Source: Microbacteriaceae bacterium (GTDB lineage: Bacteria; Actinomycetota; Actinomycetes; Actinomycetales; Microbacteriaceae). Taken from it: a DNA stretch of 64,000 bases. The notes beneath the pieces were generated by a model. It ran no database searches, had not been told where the DNA came from, and saw nothing but the letters and a program-made list of their open reading frames with translations. The stretch is from the NCBI GenBank assembly GCA_004297935.1, contig SCRE01000008.1, positions 62,001 through 126,000 on the forward strand. The letters are read 5' to 3'. The position numbers and the translations under genes are program-made. Shown in pieces: positions 41,807-51,282 of this stretch; positions within the stretch are counted from its first letter, which is position 1; every line of letters begins with the position of its first letter.

Positions 41807-42739
41807 TTAAGATTCTGGCACAGCCGACCGAGGCTGCCCGCCGACAGGTGCGTCCGCTGCGTCGATCTGGCGCCCGGTGGCATCGAGGCGCACGGCGGTA
41901 AGCATTGCAGTCAGGACGTCGTTTTCGCGTTCGAGCGGTCGCAACGGGGTTCCGGTCACAAAGATCCGCACCTGAAGCAGCGCTTGGTGCACCAGCATGG
42001 CCAGTCCGGAGAGCACCTGACCACCCGCCTGGCGCCAACGCTCGGCCAGTACGCTCGGCCAGGGATCGTATGCCACATCGAGCAGCATTGCACGCGCGAG
42101 CAGTTCTGCCGAGAAATCGATGCCCGCGTTCGCGCCGCCCGGCAGCGTGCTGATCACCAGTTCTGCGAATGGTTCCGCGGTTCCCTGGCCGGGTAGGCGA
42201 ATCTCGATTCGCACCCCGAGTTGTTCTGCCAGCGGCACGAGGGCGGCGGCGTGGTCCGGGTTGCGCGCCCAGATGACGACACGCTCCGCCCCGAGCTGTG
42301 TGGACGCAACGAGCGCCGAGGCCGCCGTTGCGCCCGATCCGAGGACGTGTACCAGGGTGGCGGATCTCAGCCCGGCAGCGCCGAGTGCATGGACGATGCC
42401 GGCGACATCCGTGTTGAAGCCGTGCAGTGCCGGAGCGGTCGCGCGGTTCGGAGCGTCGAAGAGGATCGTGTTCGCCGAACCGGTCAGCCGGGCGAGGTCA
42501 TCGAGCGTGGATACGAGCGGGATGACGCCGTGCTTGAGCGGCATGGTCAGCGACAGACCGCGCCATTCGCGGCCGCGGGAGCGTACGAAATCGGCGAGTT
42601 CCGACGCTGTCACCTCGATCGCCTGATAGCTCCACGGCAACCCGAGCACGGCGTAGGCGGCCCGGTGCAGAGCCGGTGACTGCGAGTGCGCGATAGGCGA
42701 GCCCAGCACCGCCAACTCGCGTCTACTTGCAGTAGGCAT
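41807..42739 (-). CDS. aroE: shikimate 5-dehydrogenase
   Basis: NADPH-dependent reduction of 3-dehydroshikimate. The 310-residue protein has the substrate-binding start [20 protein letters not shown], the catalytic lysine in [27 protein letters not shown], and the dinucleotide region [15 protein letters not shown]. The ATG at 42739 overlaps the mltG end by 17 bases; it has no clear Shine-Dalgarno sequence, so coupling is likely. Confidence 0.94.
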   Translation of the reverse strand: MPTASRRELAVLGSPIAHSQSPALHRAAYAVLGLPWSYQAIEVTASELADFVRSRGREWRGLSLTMPLKHGVIPLVSTLDDLARLTGSANTILFDAPNRATAPALHGFNTDVAGIVHALGAAGLRSATLVHVLGSGATAASALVASTQLGAERVVIWARNPDHAAALVPLAEQLGVRIEIRLPGQGTAEPFAELVISTLPGGANAGIDFSAELLARAMLLDVAYDPWPSVLAERWRQAGGQVLSGLAMLVHQALLQVRIFVTGTPLRPLERENDVLTAMLTAVRLDATGRQIDAADAPVGGQPRSAVPES

Positions 42740-44078
42740 CGTTCGCAGCGCTCGCATTGCACCAGTCGTGCAGTTTCTGCACGGCCGCATTGTGCTCGTC
42801 AAGGGTCGTCGAGAACGTCGTCTGCCCGGTCTGCAGGTTGGTGGTCACGAAGTACAACCACGGTCCCGGCGTCGGGTGCAGCGCCGCGGCGATCGCGACA
42901 TCGCCCGGGTTGCCGATTGGTGCAGGCGGCAGTCCCGGGTGCACGTAGGTGTTGTACGCATTGCTCGCGTCTGCCCGTTCGGCATCTGTGGTGAACACCC
43001 GTTTGACTCCCGCGCCGTACGCGACCGTGGCGTCGGATTGCAGCAGCATTCCTCGGTCGAGGCGGTTCTGGAACACCCGGGCGATCTTGCCAAAGTCTGT
43101 CAGATTCGAACCCGCTTCCAACTGCACGACCGAAGCCAGCACGACCGTCTTCCACCTGTCGGGCGGTGTCACGCCGGCCTGGTCGAGCGCCTTGAAGCTG
43201 CGATCGACCAACGTCTTGATCACGTCGGGCGCTTTCACACCGGGGTCGAAGGTGTAGGTCGCGGGGAACAGGAAACCCTCGAGTGTCTTCGCCTCCGGCG
43301 GAAGGCCGTATGCTTCCGGATTCGCGGCTGCGGCCTGCAACTCTGCGATCGGGATGGCGGTCGCCTTTGCGACGCTGGTCAGGATATCGGCTTCCGTTGT
43401 GCCTTCCGGGATCGCCACGGTGCGTTCGAGTTTATTCTTCGGGTTCTGCAGCGCGGCTAGCGCGGCCTTTGCGCTCATCTGCTTCTTGAGCGAATACACA
43501 CCGGGCTGAAACACCGGATCCGGTTTGGTCTTCAGCAGCAGGCTGTAGAAGGCATCGGAGGTTTTCACCACACCGGCCTTGTACAGGGTGGTCGCAATGG
43601 TGCTGCCGATGTCGCCCTCCTTGATGCTGATGGTCACCGATCCGGTGCCCTGGCCGGTGCAGTCGTTCGGCTCGGCCAGGTTCAGCAACTTCAGCACCTG
43701 CGGTTGGAAGGTGAACCAGACGTACGCGCCACCGCCGCCGAACAAACCGATGATGACCACGATCACGACCGTCGCAGTCAGCCATCGGCGTCGCTTCTTG
43801 GCTCTGACCGGCTTCTGTCTGTCCGGGTACTCCTCGTGCGACCAGCCGAGCGTCGCCTGATGTGCGCGCCGTGCCGCCGCGTCGCGCGCCTCGCGCCGGG
43901 TGGTCGGTTGCGGAGCAGGGTCGCCGGAACCGGCATCCGGGCCAGTTCCGGAGTCGGTGTCGACCTCAGCCGCGGCGTGCGACAGCAATTCGGCAAACGG
44001 GTCGAGTCCGTTCACCTCGGGCGGCGTGCGCGGCTTCAGTGCGTCGACGGTCTCGTCTGAGGAATGATGGGGGGTCAC
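42723..44078 (-). CDS. mltG: endolytic transglycosylase MltG (YceG family)
   Basis: Membrane-bound lytic transglycosylase that cuts nascent peptidoglycan strands. The 451-residue protein has a long acidic cytoplasmic N-terminus (about 1-115, low complexity), one membrane segment (WLTATVVIVVIIGLFGGGGA), then a LysM-like and catalytic region with VAIPEGTTEADIL, the catalytic Glu in VLASVVQLEAGSN, and NTYVHPGLPPAPIGNPG. The GTG start at 44078 overlaps the ruvX stop (GTGA). Confidence 0.93.
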   Translation of the reverse strand: MTPHHSSDETVDALKPRTPPEVNGLDPFAELLSHAAAEVDTDSGTGPDAGSGDPAPQPTTRREARDAAARRAHQATLGWSHEEYPDRQKPVRAKKRRRWLTATVVIVVIIGLFGGGGAYVWFTFQPQVLKLLNLAEPNDCTGQGTGSVTISIKEGDIGSTIATTLYKAGVVKTSDAFYSLLLKTKPDPVFQPGVYSLKKQMSAKAALAALQNPKNKLERTVAIPEGTTEADILTSVAKATAIPIAELQAAAANPEAYGLPPEAKTLEGFLFPATYTFDPGVKAPDVIKTLVDRSFKALDQAGVTPPDRWKTVVLASVVQLEAGSNLTDFGKIARVFQNRLDRGMLLQSDATVAYGAGVKRVFTTDAERADASNAYNTYVHPGLPPAPIGNPGDVAIAAALHPTPGPWLYFVTTNLQTGQTTFSTTLDEHNAAVQKLHDWCNASAANDAYCK

Positions 44079-44548
44079 GATGTCGGTCCAATGGTCGGGA
44101 TCACGAGGGTTCCGGGGAGCCTCCCGCTGACACGCTCCATTTCGAGTGCTTGCTCCAGAATCACCGTAGCCGCCGCCTGGTCGATAACGCTCCGAGAACT
44201 CTTCGTGTTCCGTCCGGACGCTCGCAGCGCGGATTGCGCGGACACCGTCGACAGTCGCTCGTCCACCAACCGGACGGGCACGCGCACGCTCTCGGCCAGC
44301 CCGCGAGCGAAGGCAACCGCATCCTCCGTCGACGCCGTGTGAGAACCCGACAGCGAGAGCGGCAGGCCGACGACGATCTCGATGGCGTCGCACTCGGCGG
44401 CGATGGCGCGAACCCGCGCGAAGTCCGAGCCGTCGTGCGCGCGTTTCACCGTTTCGACGGGGACGGCCAGCATGCCGTGCAGATCGCTCCTGCTCACACC
44501 GATGCGGACTCTTCCCACGTCGATGCCGACCCGTGCTCCCTGCCGCAT
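44075..44548 (-). CDS. ruvX: YqgF/RuvX family putative pre-16S rRNA nuclease
   Basis: A 157-residue RNase H-fold protein of the YqgF family, proposed to process 16S rRNA ends or act on Holliday junctions. It begins RVGIDVGRVRIGVSRSDL with the first catalytic Asp, has VVGLPLSLSG, and RLVDERLSTVSA with the acidic pair. The alaS-ruvX-mltG order is the usual one. Confidence 0.93.
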   Translation of the reverse strand: MRQGARVGIDVGRVRIGVSRSDLHGMLAVPVETVKRAHDGSDFARVRAIAAECDAIEIVVGLPLSLSGSHTASTEDAVAFARGLAESVRVPVRLVDERLSTVSAQSALRASGRNTKSSRSVIDQAAATVILEQALEMERVSGRLPGTLVIPTIGPTS

Positions 44549-44556
44549 CGTTCGCG

Positions 44557-47214
44557 CTATCCGCCGACGGCTGCCGTCAAGGCGGCGAGCGCGGCCGGAA
44601 TGGCCGCCGCGTCTGTGCCGCCGCCCTGAGCCAGGTCGGCCTTGCCACCGCCGCCTCCGCCCAGTATCCGCGCCGCCGTCTTCGCAAGCGCACCCGCCGC
44701 AACACCGCTGTCACGTGAGGCCTGGTTGGTGGCCACGATGATCACCGGTTTGCCGGCTGTCGTCGCCGCAATCGCCGCAACCGCCGGATCGCTGCCGAGG
44801 CGTTCGCGAACCGTCGTCGCAAGCATCCTGGCTTCGTCGGCCGAGTCGAGCGTGCCGACGTTCTCTGCGACGACGCGTAGCCCGCCGATCCGCTGTGCGG
44901 TCTCGAGCAGTGCGGGAACCCGGTCGAGCACGGCGCGCGCTTCGAACGCGGCGATCTTCTTCTCAGCGGCCTTCAAGCTGGAGACCAGCTCGGCGATGCG
45001 GCCGGGAAGCTGCTCCCGAGGCGTCTTCAGCGATCCGCTGATTTGCGAAACGAGGGCGCGTTCTGCTGCGAGATCGCGGAACGCCTCGATCCCGACCAAC
45101 GACTCGACCCGGCGATTCGTCGATCCGACAGAGGATTCGCTGACCAGATTGATCATGCCGATCTCGGCGCTCGAGGCGACGTGCGTTCCCGCGCACAGTT
45201 CACGCGACCACGGACCGCCGATATCGACGACACGCACACGGTTGCCGTACTTCTCGCCGAACAGCGCCATTGCGCCGAGCGCTTTCGCCTCATCCAGCGG
45301 CAATTCGCGGGTGGTCACTTCGAGGTTGTCCCGGATGGCGTTGTTGGAGATCTCCTCGATCTCGCTGCGCGTCTCGGCGGACAGCGGCTGGTTCCAGGAG
45401 AAGTCCAGGCGCAGATAGCCTGCCTTGTTGTACGAGCCGGACTGGTGGGCGTTCGGGCCGAGGATCTGACGCAGTGCAGCGTGGATGATGTGTGTGCCGG
45501 AATGCGCTTGGCGGGCACCGCGGCGGTAGTCCGCGTCGACGACGCTGGTCGCGCGGTCGTCGAGTCCGACCTCTCCCGATGTCACTTGCACGGTGTGGCT
45601 GATCAGCCCCTTGACCGGCTTCTGCACATCGAGCACTTCGAGCTCGTAGCCGGGTCCGACGATGAGTCCTGCGTCGGCGTCCTGCCCGCCGGACTCCGCG
45701 TACAGGGCCGTCTCGGCGAGGATCACCTCGGCGATGTCGCCGGCAACCGCCCGCGGCACGGACACGCCGTCGACGATGATGCCGAGCACGCGTGAGTCGG
45801 TTTGCAACTCGGTGTAGCCGGTGAAGACCGTCTCTCCCAGCGAGCGGAAGGCACTGTACACGGAGAGGTCCGCGAGTGCGCGCTTCTTGGCTTTGGCGTC
45901 CGCCTTCGCGCGGGCGCGCTGGTCGGCCATGAGAGCGTCGAACGCCACCCGGTCGACCGTGAGACCGGCCTCTTCCGCCATTTCCAGGGTGAGATCGATC
46001 GGAAAGCCGTAGGTGTCATGCAACAGGAACGCCGTGTCGCCGGCCAGTTCGGTCTTGCCGGCTTTCTGTGAGTTCGACACGGCTGTTTCGAGAATCGTCG
46101 TTCCACTGGCGAGGGTGCGCAGGAAGGTCTCCTCCTCGGCGAACGCGAGGCGCGAGATGCGTTTATAGTCCGCTTCGATGTCCGGGTAGGCCGCCTTCAT
46201 CGCATCGCGAGATGCCGCAAAGAGCTCCGGGAACGCGGCCGTCTCCACGCCCATCAGGCGCATCGCGCGAACGGTGCGCCGCATCAGTCGGCGCAGAATA
46301 TATCCGCGCCCCTCATTCGACGGCGTGACGCCGTCCGACATCAGCATGAGCGCACTGCGCACGTGGTCGGCCACGACCCGCAACCGCACATCGTCCGCGT
46401 GGTCGGCTCCGTACTGCTTGCCAGCGATCCGGGCCGCGCGATCGAGCACGGGGCGAACCTGGTCGATCTCGTACATGTTCTCGACGCCCTGCTTGAGGAA
46501 CGCGACGCGTTCCAGTCCCATCCCGGTGTCGATGTTCTTCTTCGGCAGATCGCCGAGGATCTCGAAGTCGTTCTTGCTCGTGCCTTCGCCGCGCAGGTAC
46601 TGCATGAACACGAGGTTCCAGATCTCGACGTAGCGATCGTCGTCCGTTGCGGGGCCGCCGTCTGCACCGTACGCCGGACCGCGGTCGAAGAAGATCTCGG
46701 AGCACGGGCCGGCAGGCCCGGGCTGACCGGTGGACCAGTAGTTGCTCTCCATGCCGAGGCCCTGGATGCGCTCATCGGGCAGGCCGGCGACCCTGCGCCA
46801 GATCTCACGGGCCTCTGTGTCGTCGTGGTACACCGTCACCCACAGATCGTCGGAGGCAAAGCCGAGCCCGCCGGCATCCTCGGGTGTCGTGAGCAGTTCC
46901 CAGGCGAAGCGGATCGCCTGTTCCTTGAAGTAGTCGCCGAAGGAGAAGTTGCCGCACATCTGGAAGAACGTGCCGTGGCGGGGAGTCTTGCCGACCTCTT
47001 CGATATCGTTCGTCCTGATGCACTTCTGCACGCTGGTCGCCCGCGGGTACGGTGCCGGTACCAGGCCGGTGAGATAGGGCACGAACGGCACCATGCCGGC
47101 CACCGTGAACAGCAGAGAGGGGTCATCGCTGACAAGCGACGCGGACGGGACGACGGTGTGGCCCCGCTCGGCAAAGAATTCAAGCCAGCGCCTGTGGATT
47201 TCGGCAGTCTGCAT
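44557..47214 (-). CDS. alaS: alanyl-tRNA synthetase
   Basis: The 885-residue class II synthetase charges tRNA-Ala and edits mischarged species. The aminoacylation domain begins EIHRRWLEFFAERGHTVVPS; the editing domain contains the zinc motif AHSGTHIIHAALRQ and CAGTHVASSAEIG; a Gly-rich C-terminal DHHA1-type domain ends ILGGGGGGKADLAQGGG. It starts with ATG at 47214. It heads an operon running through ruvX-mltG-aro genes. Confidence 0.97.
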   Translation of the reverse strand: MQTAEIHRRWLEFFAERGHTVVPSASLVSDDPSLLFTVAGMVPFVPYLTGLVPAPYPRATSVQKCIRTNDIEEVGKTPRHGTFFQMCGNFSFGDYFKEQAIRFAWELLTTPEDAGGLGFASDDLWVTVYHDDTEAREIWRRVAGLPDERIQGLGMESNYWSTGQPGPAGPCSEIFFDRGPAYGADGGPATDDDRYVEIWNLVFMQYLRGEGTSKNDFEILGDLPKKNIDTGMGLERVAFLKQGVENMYEIDQVRPVLDRAARIAGKQYGADHADDVRLRVVADHVRSALMLMSDGVTPSNEGRGYILRRLMRRTVRAMRLMGVETAAFPELFAASRDAMKAAYPDIEADYKRISRLAFAEEETFLRTLASGTTILETAVSNSQKAGKTELAGDTAFLLHDTYGFPIDLTLEMAEEAGLTVDRVAFDALMADQRARAKADAKAKKRALADLSVYSAFRSLGETVFTGYTELQTDSRVLGIIVDGVSVPRAVAGDIAEVILAETALYAESGGQDADAGLIVGPGYELEVLDVQKPVKGLISHTVQVTSGEVGLDDRATSVVDADYRRGARQAHSGTHIIHAALRQILGPNAHQSGSYNKAGYLRLDFSWNQPLSAETRSEIEEISNNAIRDNLEVTTRELPLDEAKALGAMALFGEKYGNRVRVVDIGGPWSRELCAGTHVASSAEIGMINLVSESSVGSTNRRVESLVGIEAFRDLAAERALVSQISGSLKTPREQLPGRIAELVSSLKAAEKKIAAFEARAVLDRVPALLETAQRIGGLRVVAENVGTLDSADEARMLATTVRERLGSDPAVAAIAATTAGKPVIIVATNQASRDSGVAAGALAKTAARILGGGGGGKADLAQGGGTDAAAIPAALAALTAAVGG

Positions 47215-47265
47215 AGTGTCCGATGCGATCAGTGGGTGACGGTGGGTGGGTGACAGGCGGCTGGG

Positions 47266-47457
47266 TCATTCGCCGTCGATGGCGCTTCGGAGCTCTTCTT
47301 CGCGTTTGCGATATCCGTCGGACACCGCGGCACCGAAGTCGCGCGCTTTCGCATCGAGGTCTTCGAAGAACGCCTTGCCCTGTGCGGTCTTGTTGACCTG
47401 GTGAGCGATCGCGAACCCTGCGACGACGCCGACGACGAGCCAGAACAGACTCTTCAT
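47266..47457 (-). CDS. small single-span membrane protein
   Basis: A 63-residue protein with one N-terminal membrane segment (KSLFWLVVGVVAGFAIAHQV) and a charged amphipathic tail (KTAQGKAFFEDLDAKARDFG). The ATG at 47457 gives the natural start; in-frame codons further upstream cover the intergenic stretch only. Similar small proteins sit upstream of alaS in related actinobacteria. Function unknown. Confidence 0.8.
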   Translation of the reverse strand: MKSLFWLVVGVVAGFAIAHQVNKTAQGKAFFEDLDAKARDFGAAVSDGYRKREEELRSAIDGE

Positions 47458-47534
47458 GAGATAACTCCCCGAATGTGCTTGAAATGCTGAACATGCTTGA
47501 GATGGGTGGCTGAGCCGAGTGGCCAGATGCAAGT

Positions 47535-47903
47535 TTACCGTTTGCGTCTTTTCCGCCAACCGGGGAATGCGAATGCAGCTCGGGCCGCAGCCGAGAAGCC
47601 GGCGAGCTTGATCAGCGGCCCGCCGACGGTCGCCGCGAACAACGCGACGAGCGCGGCGATGTTGCCGGTGACATCCGCGGCGTTGCGAGTGATCGCGTCG
47701 ACCCGCGCAAGCTGCTTGTTCGTCTCCTGCAGCGTGACAGTGGTCTCGACGAGGATCGGGGTGATTCCCTCACTCGTCTGGCGAATCGAATCGGTGGTCT
47801 GATCGAGAACGCGGCCCAGCTTGATCAGTGGAACCGCGAGCAGCCCGACGAGCACCGCGAAGACCACAGCGGCAAGCAGTCCGGCGATGTCGCCGAGTGA
47901 CAC
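47535..47903 (-). CDS. DUF948-family membrane protein
   Basis: A 122-residue protein with an N-terminal membrane helix (LLAAVVFAVLVGLLAVPLI), a helical, coiled-coil-prone middle (LDQTTDSIRQTSEG through LARVDAITRNAADV) and a second hydrophobic stretch before a very basic C-terminus (FPGWRKRRKR). This layout matches DUF948. The GTG at 47903 is favoured because GAGAGG lies eight bases upstream; a GTG at 47912 directly abuts that site. Function unknown; found between rpsD and alaS in actinobacteria. Confidence 0.82.
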   Translation of the reverse strand: MSLGDIAGLLAAVVFAVLVGLLAVPLIKLGRVLDQTTDSIRQTSEGITPILVETTVTLQETNKQLARVDAITRNAADVTGNIAALVALFAATVGGPLIKLAGFSAAARAAFAFPGWRKRRKR

Positions 47904-47950
47904 GAGCGTCACCTCTCATTCCACTGGGTGAATTCAAACAGCCGGCATAT

Positions 47951-47989
47951 GAATATGAAAGAGCGGGCCGCCCGTGGGCAACCCGCTCT
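47951..47989 (-). terminator. rho-independent terminator downstream of rpsD
   Basis: On the minus strand, AGAGCGGG and CCCGCTCT (47982-47989 and 47960-47967 in plus coordinates) form a perfect 8-bp stem around a 14-base loop that itself contains GCCCACGGGC, followed by TTTCATATTCATAT. It lies 39 bases after the rpsD stop and before the DUF948 gene. Confidence 0.8.
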
Positions 47990-48027
47990 CCAGCGTACTG
48001 GTTCGCGTCGGTGTTGGAGACGCGTAT

Positions 48028-48657
48028 CTAGCGTGCCGCGTAGTACTCGACCACCAGTTGAACCTCACACGTGACGGGAACCTCGGCGCGCTTCGGGCGC
48101 CGCACGAGGCGCGCGTGAAGCCTGTCGAGGTCGACGTCGAGGTAACCGGGAACCTTCGGCAGCACATCGACGTGACCACCGGCGGCCGCGACCTGGAACG
48201 GCTCGGTTCCCTCGCTGCGCTCCTTGACGTGGATGAGCTGGCCCGGCCTCACCCGGAACGACGGGCGGTCGACGATCTGGCCGTCGACGAGGATGTGGCG
48301 GTGCACCACGAACTGGCGGGCCTGCGCCGTGGTGCGGGCGAAGCCGGCGCGCAACACGAGCGCGTCCAGACGCATCTCGAGCAACTCGACGAGGTTCTCG
48401 CCGGTCAAACCCTTGGTGCGACGAGCCTCTTCGAACGCGATCTTCAGCTGCTTCTCGCGGATGCCGTACTGAGCGCGGAGGCGCTGCTTCTCGCGCAGAC
48501 GAACGGCGTAGTCACTGTCGGCCTTGCGTTTGGTTCGACCGTGCTCCCCGGGAGCGTACGGACGCTTCTCCAGGTACTTCGCTGCCTTCGGGGTCAGGGC
48601 GAGGCCCAGCGACCGCGACAGACGGGTCTTGCTACGGGTACGTGACTTGGTAGACAC
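48028..48657 (-). CDS. rpsD: 30S ribosomal protein S4
   Basis: Primary 16S rRNA-binding protein of the small subunit. The 209-residue protein has the S4 N-terminal region (SRSLGLALTPKAAKYLEKRP) and the S4 RNA-binding domain (RLDALVLRAGFARTTAQARQ, HRHILVDGQIVDRPSF). It has no N-terminal zinc cysteines, so it is the cysteine-free form. It starts with GTG at 48657 after AAAGGAAACC. It stands alone, between a structured leader and a strong terminator, rather than in the alpha operon. Confidence 0.97.
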   Translation of the reverse strand: MSTKSRTRSKTRLSRSLGLALTPKAAKYLEKRPYAPGEHGRTKRKADSDYAVRLREKQRLRAQYGIREKQLKIAFEEARRTKGLTGENLVELLEMRLDALVLRAGFARTTAQARQFVVHRHILVDGQIVDRPSFRVRPGQLIHVKERSEGTEPFQVAAAGGHVDVLPKVPGYLDVDLDRLHARLVRRPKRAEVPVTCEVQLVVEYYAAR

Positions 48658-48676
48658 GGTTTCCTTTCGGTTGTCT

Positions 48677-48724
48677 CTCTAATGATGGATATACAGGCAC
48701 ACAAAAACACCTGAAAAATTAGAG
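48677..48724 (-). promoter_or_regulatory. AT-rich structured leader of rpsD
   Basis: CTCTAAT (48718-48724 read on the minus strand) and ATTAGAG (48677-48683) form a 7-bp inverted repeat enclosing CAGG...CCTG. The segment is markedly AT-rich against its surroundings and ends about 20 bases before the rpsD GTG. S4 controls its own synthesis in several bacteria, so an autoregulatory leader is possible, but no known S4-leader consensus is recognised. Confidence 0.35.
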
Positions 48725-48831
48725 GGATAGCGCCGGGGATGCTCGGCTACAGAGCGTGCCCCCATCGAGACCGGTACCGACGCAGCCGCACGCGATACCT
48801 GTTTCTAGGCCGATACAGCCTAACACAATCA

Positions 48832-48848
48832 CAAGCGGTCAGCGCTTG
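48832..48848 (-). terminator. hairpin spanning the rarA stop codon
   Basis: CAAGCG and CGCTTG pair over a five-base loop that contains the rarA TGA (48839-48841). On the minus strand the stem is followed by TGATTGTGTT, a weak T-rich stretch. It could end the rarA transcript, but the stem is short. Confidence 0.35.
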
Positions 48849-50176
48849 CGAACGATGCTGCGCAGCTTGATCAGCCGAGCCGAGATCTCGCGTTCGTTGC
48901 CGTGCTCGGTCGGCGTGTAGTACACCGCATCCTTCAGTTCGTTCGGCAGATATTGCTGCGTCACGACGCCGATCGGGTCGTCATGAGGGTAGATGTATCC
49001 CTTGCCGTGGCCGAGGCGCTTCGCACCGGGATAATGGGCGTCGCGGAGGTGTTTCGGCACGCGCCCGATCTTCCCGGCGCGCACATCGGCGATCGCGGCA
49101 TCCAGCGCCGTGTAGGCGGCGTTGGACTTCGGCGCCGTGGCCAGGTGCACCACCGCTTGCGCCAGGGGGATGCGCCCCTCCGGCATCCCGATGTACTGTA
49201 CGGCGTCTGCGGCGGCGACAGCCACGCCGAGAGCCTGCGGATCGGCCATGCCGATGTCTTCGGAGGCGAGCACGATGATGCGCCGCGCGATGAAACGCGG
49301 GTCCTCCCCGGCCTCGATCATGCGCGCCAGGTAGTGGAGTGACGCGTCGACATCCGACCCGCGCACCGACTTGATGAACGCGCTGATCACGTCGTAGTGC
49401 TCGTCGCCGTTGCGGTCGTAGCGCAGTAGCGCACGATCGACCGCCAGAGCGACCAGCTCCGCCGTGATCACCGGCTTGACGTCGTCGACGGACTGCCCGG
49501 CATCTGCAGAGACGGATGCCGCCTCCAGCGCCGTCAGAGCGCGTCGCGCGTCACCGGATGCAAGCCTGATCAACGCGGCCCGCGCATCGGCGTCCACGAC
49601 GAATCGGTCGTCGAGACCGCGCGGGTCGGCGGTGGCCCTGTCGATCAGGGTTCCGAGGTCTTCGTCGCTGAGCTGTTCGAGAGTGAGCAGCAGGGAGCGG
49701 GACAACAGTGGAGAGATGACGGAGAACGAGGGGTTCTCGGTGGTCGCGGCGACGAGGATGACCCAGCCGTTTTCGACGCCGGGCAGCAGGGCGTCTTGCT
49801 GCGCCTTGGTGAAGCGGTGGATCTCGTCGAGGAACAGCACGGTCGAGACACCATAGAGGTCGCGATTGGACATCGCCTCATCCATCACCTGCCGGACGTC
49901 TCGGACACCGGCAGAAACGGCCGACAACTCGACGAAGCGTCGGCCGGAGGAATGGGCGATCGCCTGCGCGAGCGTCGTCTTTCCGGTGCCGGGCGGCCCC
50001 CACAGGATCACCGAGACCGAACCCCGCTCCCCCGTCTTGTCGCTGGCCAGCGCGACCAGTGGCGACCCCGGTGTCAGCAGGTGCTTCTGCCCGGCCACCT
50101 CGTCGAGGGTGCGCGGGCGCATCCGCACCGCGAGCGGGGTGGCGCCACCGCGCAATCCAGCCTGCATGTCCGCCAT
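48839..50176 (-). CDS. rarA: replication-associated recombination protein A (RarA/MgsA AAA+ ATPase)
   Basis: A 445-residue clamp-loader-like AAA+ ATPase acting at stalled forks. It shows [20 protein letters not shown] (Walker A, about 60), [20 protein letters not shown] (Walker B), [19 protein letters not shown] (sensor 1 region) and the C-terminal RarA signature [20 protein letters not shown]. It starts with ATG at 50176 and diverges from the cyclophilin gene across a 209-base gap in which no promoter could be defined with confidence. Confidence 0.95.
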   Translation of the reverse strand: MADMQAGLRGGATPLAVRMRPRTLDEVAGQKHLLTPGSPLVALASDKTGERGSVSVILWGPPGTGKTTLAQAIAHSSGRRFVELSAVSAGVRDVRQVMDEAMSNRDLYGVSTVLFLDEIHRFTKAQQDALLPGVENGWVILVAATTENPSFSVISPLLSRSLLLTLEQLSDEDLGTLIDRATADPRGLDDRFVVDADARAALIRLASGDARRALTALEAASVSADAGQSVDDVKPVITAELVALAVDRALLRYDRNGDEHYDVISAFIKSVRGSDVDASLHYLARMIEAGEDPRFIARRIIVLASEDIGMADPQALGVAVAAADAVQYIGMPEGRIPLAQAVVHLATAPKSNAAYTALDAAIADVRAGKIGRVPKHLRDAHYPGAKRLGHGKGYIYPHDDPIGVVTQQYLPNELKDAVYYTPTEHGNEREISARLIKLRSIVRKR

Positions 50177-50385
50177 GAAATCCAGACTAGTTGGCCCGTC
50201 TGACAGTGCTGCGTGACAACGACGGATGCGGCGGTCGACGGGATGCAGGGGTCAGCGGGCGGGTGTCGGGTATTTGTTCGCAGCAGTGCCGCCCGCGTAA
50301 AGTTCACGTGAGGTCCGGCGCGCGCGCGGCCGGCGACCTCGCTATCGTTCCGTGCGCGACCTGCGCGCAGCTGTGGAGGAGACAC

Positions 50386-51192
50386 GTGGCAGCGAAGAAG
50401 CAGAGCGAGCGGGCGAACCGTCAGGCTCGTGAGCGGTTGCGGGTCTACACGGCTCGTGTCACCGTGCACGAACGCGGTGAGAAGCGGCGCGTGCGCGACA
50501 ACTATCTCGCCGGCATCGGCATCGTGATCGCGCTCGCGCTCGCCGTGGTCGCTCAACTGAGCTATTTCAGCGGGCCGGGCAGGGTTGTCACGAAACCGGC
50601 AGCGACCGCCACGGCGACACCGACGGCGACACCGACGGCGACGGGCGCGAACCAGGGAGCCGTGCCTTCAGCTTCGCTGGCCGCGGACCGCACCTGGACC
50701 GGCACGATGACCATCAACGGCATCCCGCTCGGCATCGAGCTTGACGGCAAGGCCGCACCGCAGGCGGTGTCATCGACCATCAGTCTGGTGCGGAAGGGGT
50801 TCTACAACGGCCTGACCTGCCACAGGCTGACCGATGGCGGATTCTACGTGCTGCAGTGCGGCGACCCGAAGGGCGACGGCAGCGGCGGCCCCGGCTACAG
50901 CTACGGTCCGATCGAGAACGCACCCGCGAACAACGTGTACGACACCGGCGTACTCGCGATGGCGCGGCAGAGCGGCAACGCATACAGCCAGGGCAGCCAG
51001 TTCTTCATCGTGTACAAGACGACCACGATTCCGGCGGATGCCGCGGGCGGTTACACCGTGATCGGAAAGGTCACAAGCGGGCTCGACCAACTCAACGCGG
51101 CCGTGACGTCGAAGGGCATCACGCCGGTGGCGAGCGCGAACGACGGCAAGCCGAAGGTCGCGACGAAGATCGACTCGATAACGGTTGAGTAG
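50386..51192 (+). CDS. membrane-anchored cyclophilin-type peptidyl-prolyl isomerase
   Basis: A 268-residue protein with a very basic cytoplasmic N-terminus, one membrane segment at about 42-60 (LAGIGIVIALALAVVAQLSY), a Thr/Pro/Ala linker encoded by a 12-bp repeat (ATPTATPTATG), and a cyclophilin domain: FYNGLTCHRLTDGGFYVLQC, GDPKGDGSGGPGYSYG, LAMARQSGNAYSQGSQFFIV. The Arg of HR and the Gln-Gly-Asp region are present, so it may be active, folding proteins outside the membrane. The GTG at 50386 follows GGAGGA at five bases; upstream in-frame codons were rejected. Confidence 0.92.
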   Translation: MAAKKQSERANRQARERLRVYTARVTVHERGEKRRVRDNYLAGIGIVIALALAVVAQLSYFSGPGRVVTKPAATATATPTATPTATGANQGAVPSASLAADRTWTGTMTINGIPLGIELDGKAAPQAVSSTISLVRKGFYNGLTCHRLTDGGFYVLQCGDPKGDGSGGPGYSYGPIENAPANNVYDTGVLAMARQSGNAYSQGSQFFIVYKTTTIPADAAGGYTVIGKVTSGLDQLNAAVTSKGITPVASANDGKPKVATKIDSITVE

Positions 51193-51282
51193 CCCGCACA
51201 GCGCACCTTCCGCCGGGTGCAATAGGCTGAATCGCACACGTCCGGCAGCAGGATGGCTGTCGCCCCAGGCAAGGTGAGGCTC

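Noticed and set aside
50606-50645. 12-bp ACGGCGACACCG repeat as a possible regulatory array
   Set aside because: It is in frame inside the cyclophilin gene and encodes its Thr-Pro-Ala linker, which is a sufficient explanation.
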